DNA from: Rubrobacter sp.
GTDB lineage: Bacteria > Actinomycetota > Rubrobacteria > Rubrobacterales > Rubrobacteraceae
NCBI GenBank assembly: GCA_019247245.1
Contig: JAFAPF010000288.1
Coordinates: 1 to 7,125 of the forward strand
Length of the DNA: 7,125 nt
Reading direction: 5' to 3'
Under the pieces are notes generated by a model. That model worked only from the letters and a program-made list of their open reading frames with translations. It ran no database searches and was not told the origin of the DNA. The position numbers and the translations under genes are program-made. This document shows, piece by piece, positions 5,952 through 7,125 of this stretch. Within the stretch, counting starts at the first letter, position 1. Every line of letters begins with the position of its first letter.

Positions 5952-7124
5952 TCAGCCGCCGGAATACGAACCGGTGCCGCGAGGCAGACCAAGGGCAAGA
6001 GCGAGGCCGATGAGAGGCGAAGCAGAGAGCACAAGCATCATCGTTGATAGGCTGTAACTATCGGCGAGAACGCCCAAGATGGGGGCAGCTACGCCACCGA
6101 GACCTATAGAAAGGCCCATTGTAAAGCCGGCTGCTACCCCTATCCTCCCCGGCAAGTACTCTTGTCCCATCACTACCGTAACCCCAACGGTGCCTATGGT
6201 GTCCGCCCCAACGAGAGCTAGGAAGAGCATCCCTAACAAGGGGCCTGAAAGAACGAAAGCGTAGATCAGGGGACACAGCAAGAGCATCGAACCTGCAAGA
6301 ACGGTGCGGCGGCCGACCCGATCGGCCAAAGGACCCATAACAAGGGTCCCCACTCCCCCGGCGAAGAGCATCACCGAGAGAGCAGAGTTCGCGAGGAGCA
6401 GCGAAGAACCGAGCACCCTGATGTAGTATTCGGCTACGAACGTAACGAGGCCGAAGTATACAAACGAGCGTACGACTACGACCCCGATCATACGCGCGAA
6501 TGGTCCCCACCGATCTGGCTTCCCAGCGCTCTTATTGCCTAGCCTCTCTCCTACCTTGGGTCGGAACGTCAAGAGCCGCGGCAGTTCACTGAGGAGCGCG
6601 AGGCCCATGAGGAAGGCGGGAATCATGAGAAACAAGGTGCCTAGCAGGCCGAACAAGAGGATGAGCGGAGTCGTTATTAAAGGGCCCAGGGCGAAACCGG
6701 CATTACCCCCAACGGAGAAGAAGCTCATGCCCCGGGCTCGGCGAGAGCCAGAGACGTAGTTGGCAAAGCGGGCGCTCTCGGGGTGGAAAGCAGCGACGCC
6801 AAGGCCTGAGAGCACAACGCAGGCGAAGATCAATGGGTAGTCAGGGGCAACGCCAAGGAGCGCTATACCAAGCCCACCGAGCATGAGCCCAAGCGGCATG
6901 AGCGTGGGTAGAGGTCTACGATCCGAGAAGTGGCCGAAGAGTGGCTGTACGATCGAAGAGCTTAAGGTCGCCGCCATTACAAGCGAGCCTGCCGCCGCAA
7001 GCGAGAGCCCCCGCTCGGCGATAAGGAACGGCACCAAGGCGGCTACGGCACCTTGGTTGACATCTGTGAAGAGGTGTCCCGCGGAGAGGACAGCCATCGC
7101 TCGTTTGTCTACGCCTTTTCTCAT
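5952..7124 (-). CDS. MFS transporter, fosmidomycin-resistance (Fsr) type
   Basis: A 390-residue major facilitator superfamily protein with about twelve helices, presumably a proton antiporter exporting small molecules. The Fsr subgroup is suggested by GHLFTDVNQGAVAALVPFL (residues 16-34), TLSSSIVQPLFGHFSDRR (53-70) and AAFHPESARFANYVSG (111-126). These match the helix 1, loop 2-3 (motif A) and helix 4 region of E. coli Fsr and its relatives. The second half has a well-kept motif A, GPLADRVGRR (264-273), after a polar central loop (about 185-210). Fsr exports fosmidomycin in E. coli; the natural substrate here is unknown, and many relatives are annotated simply as MFS. The ATG at 7124 is one base from the window edge, so its ribosome binding site and any longer N-terminus cannot be seen; the visible N-terminus is complete by family standards. 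The MMPL gene follows on the same strand, and co-transcription is plausible because no terminator is evident in the 100-bp gap. Confidence 0.93.
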   Translation of the reverse strand: MRKGVDKRAMAVLSAGHLFTDVNQGAVAALVPFLIAERGLSLAAAGSLVMAATLSSSIVQPLFGHFSDRRPLPTLMPLGLMLGGLGIALLGVAPDYPLIFACVVLSGLGVAAFHPESARFANYVSGSRRARGMSFFSVGGNAGFALGPLITTPLILLFGLLGTLFLMIPAFLMGLALLSELPRLLTFRPKVGERLGNKSAGKPDRWGPFARMIGVVVVRSFVYFGLVTFVAEYYIRVLGSSLLLANSALSVMLFAGGVGTLVMGPLADRVGRRTVLAGSMLLLCPLIYAFVLSGPLLGMLFLALVGADTIGTVGVTVVMGQEYLPGRIGVAAGFTMGLSIGLGGVAAPILGVLADSYSLSTMMLVLSASPLIGLALALGLPRGTGSYSGG

Positions 7125-7125
7125 G

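Noticed and set aside
6058..6510. 150-codon open frame on the minus strand
   Set aside because: Off-frame within the MFS gene; Arg/Ser/Pro-rich composition is typical of a non-coding shadow.
1..7125. CRISPR arrays, tRNA/rRNA genes, insertion sequences, prophage or defence modules
   Set aside because: No spaced direct repeats, cloverleaf-like segments, transposase motifs or terminal inverted repeats were seen on reading both strands.

Overview
The window looks like a piece of an actinobacterial chromosome, most likely a member of the Rubrobacter lineage. The clues are the wording of the group 1/2 sigma factor, a DUF4383 membrane protein (a family concentrated in Actinobacteria and Rubrobacter relatives), frequent GTG/TTG starts, and one gene that appears to be read from a leaderless transcript. 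Base composition is only moderately GC-rich (about 55-62% in the lines I counted by hand), which is lower than I would expect of well-known Rubrobacter species, so the taxonomic call is an inference.

Left part, plus strand (1-2065): the 3' two-thirds of an RpoD-like sigma-70 factor, entering from outside the window, ends in a clean intrinsic terminator (640-667). It is followed by the remains of a PAP2-family lipid phosphatase (711-1335), broken by two frameshifts, possibly a nonsense codon, and the loss of its first catalytic motif. The end of this pseudogene overlaps by 23 bases an intact RNase Z-like metallo-beta-lactamase fold hydrolase (1313-2065), which has its own strong ribosome binding site but appears to lack one metal-bridging aspartate.

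Middle (2088-3142): a Fur-family metalloregulator on the minus strand and a small four-helix DUF4383 protein on the plus strand are divergent across a 233-bp control region. That region holds a good promoter for the regulator, predicted to start transcription at the GTG codon itself. An imperfect 19-bp palindrome covers its -35 box and is a natural autoregulatory operator candidate. There is also an unrelated, perfect 23-bp palindrome (2566-2588).

Right part, minus strand (3284-7124): two export-type transporters in tandem, a full-length MMPL/RND-superfamily transporter with an unusual C-terminal tail and, upstream of it, an Fsr-type (fosmidomycin-resistance-like) MFS protein whose start codon lies at the window edge. 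They are 100 bp apart and could be one transcription unit. No dedicated TetR/MarR regulator lies beside them here.

I see no tRNA, rRNA, CRISPR array, insertion sequence or attachment site. No clear multi-gene novel system is apparent. The points most worth following are the palindromes upstream of the Fur-family gene, the altered active site of the hydrolase, and the pseudogene.
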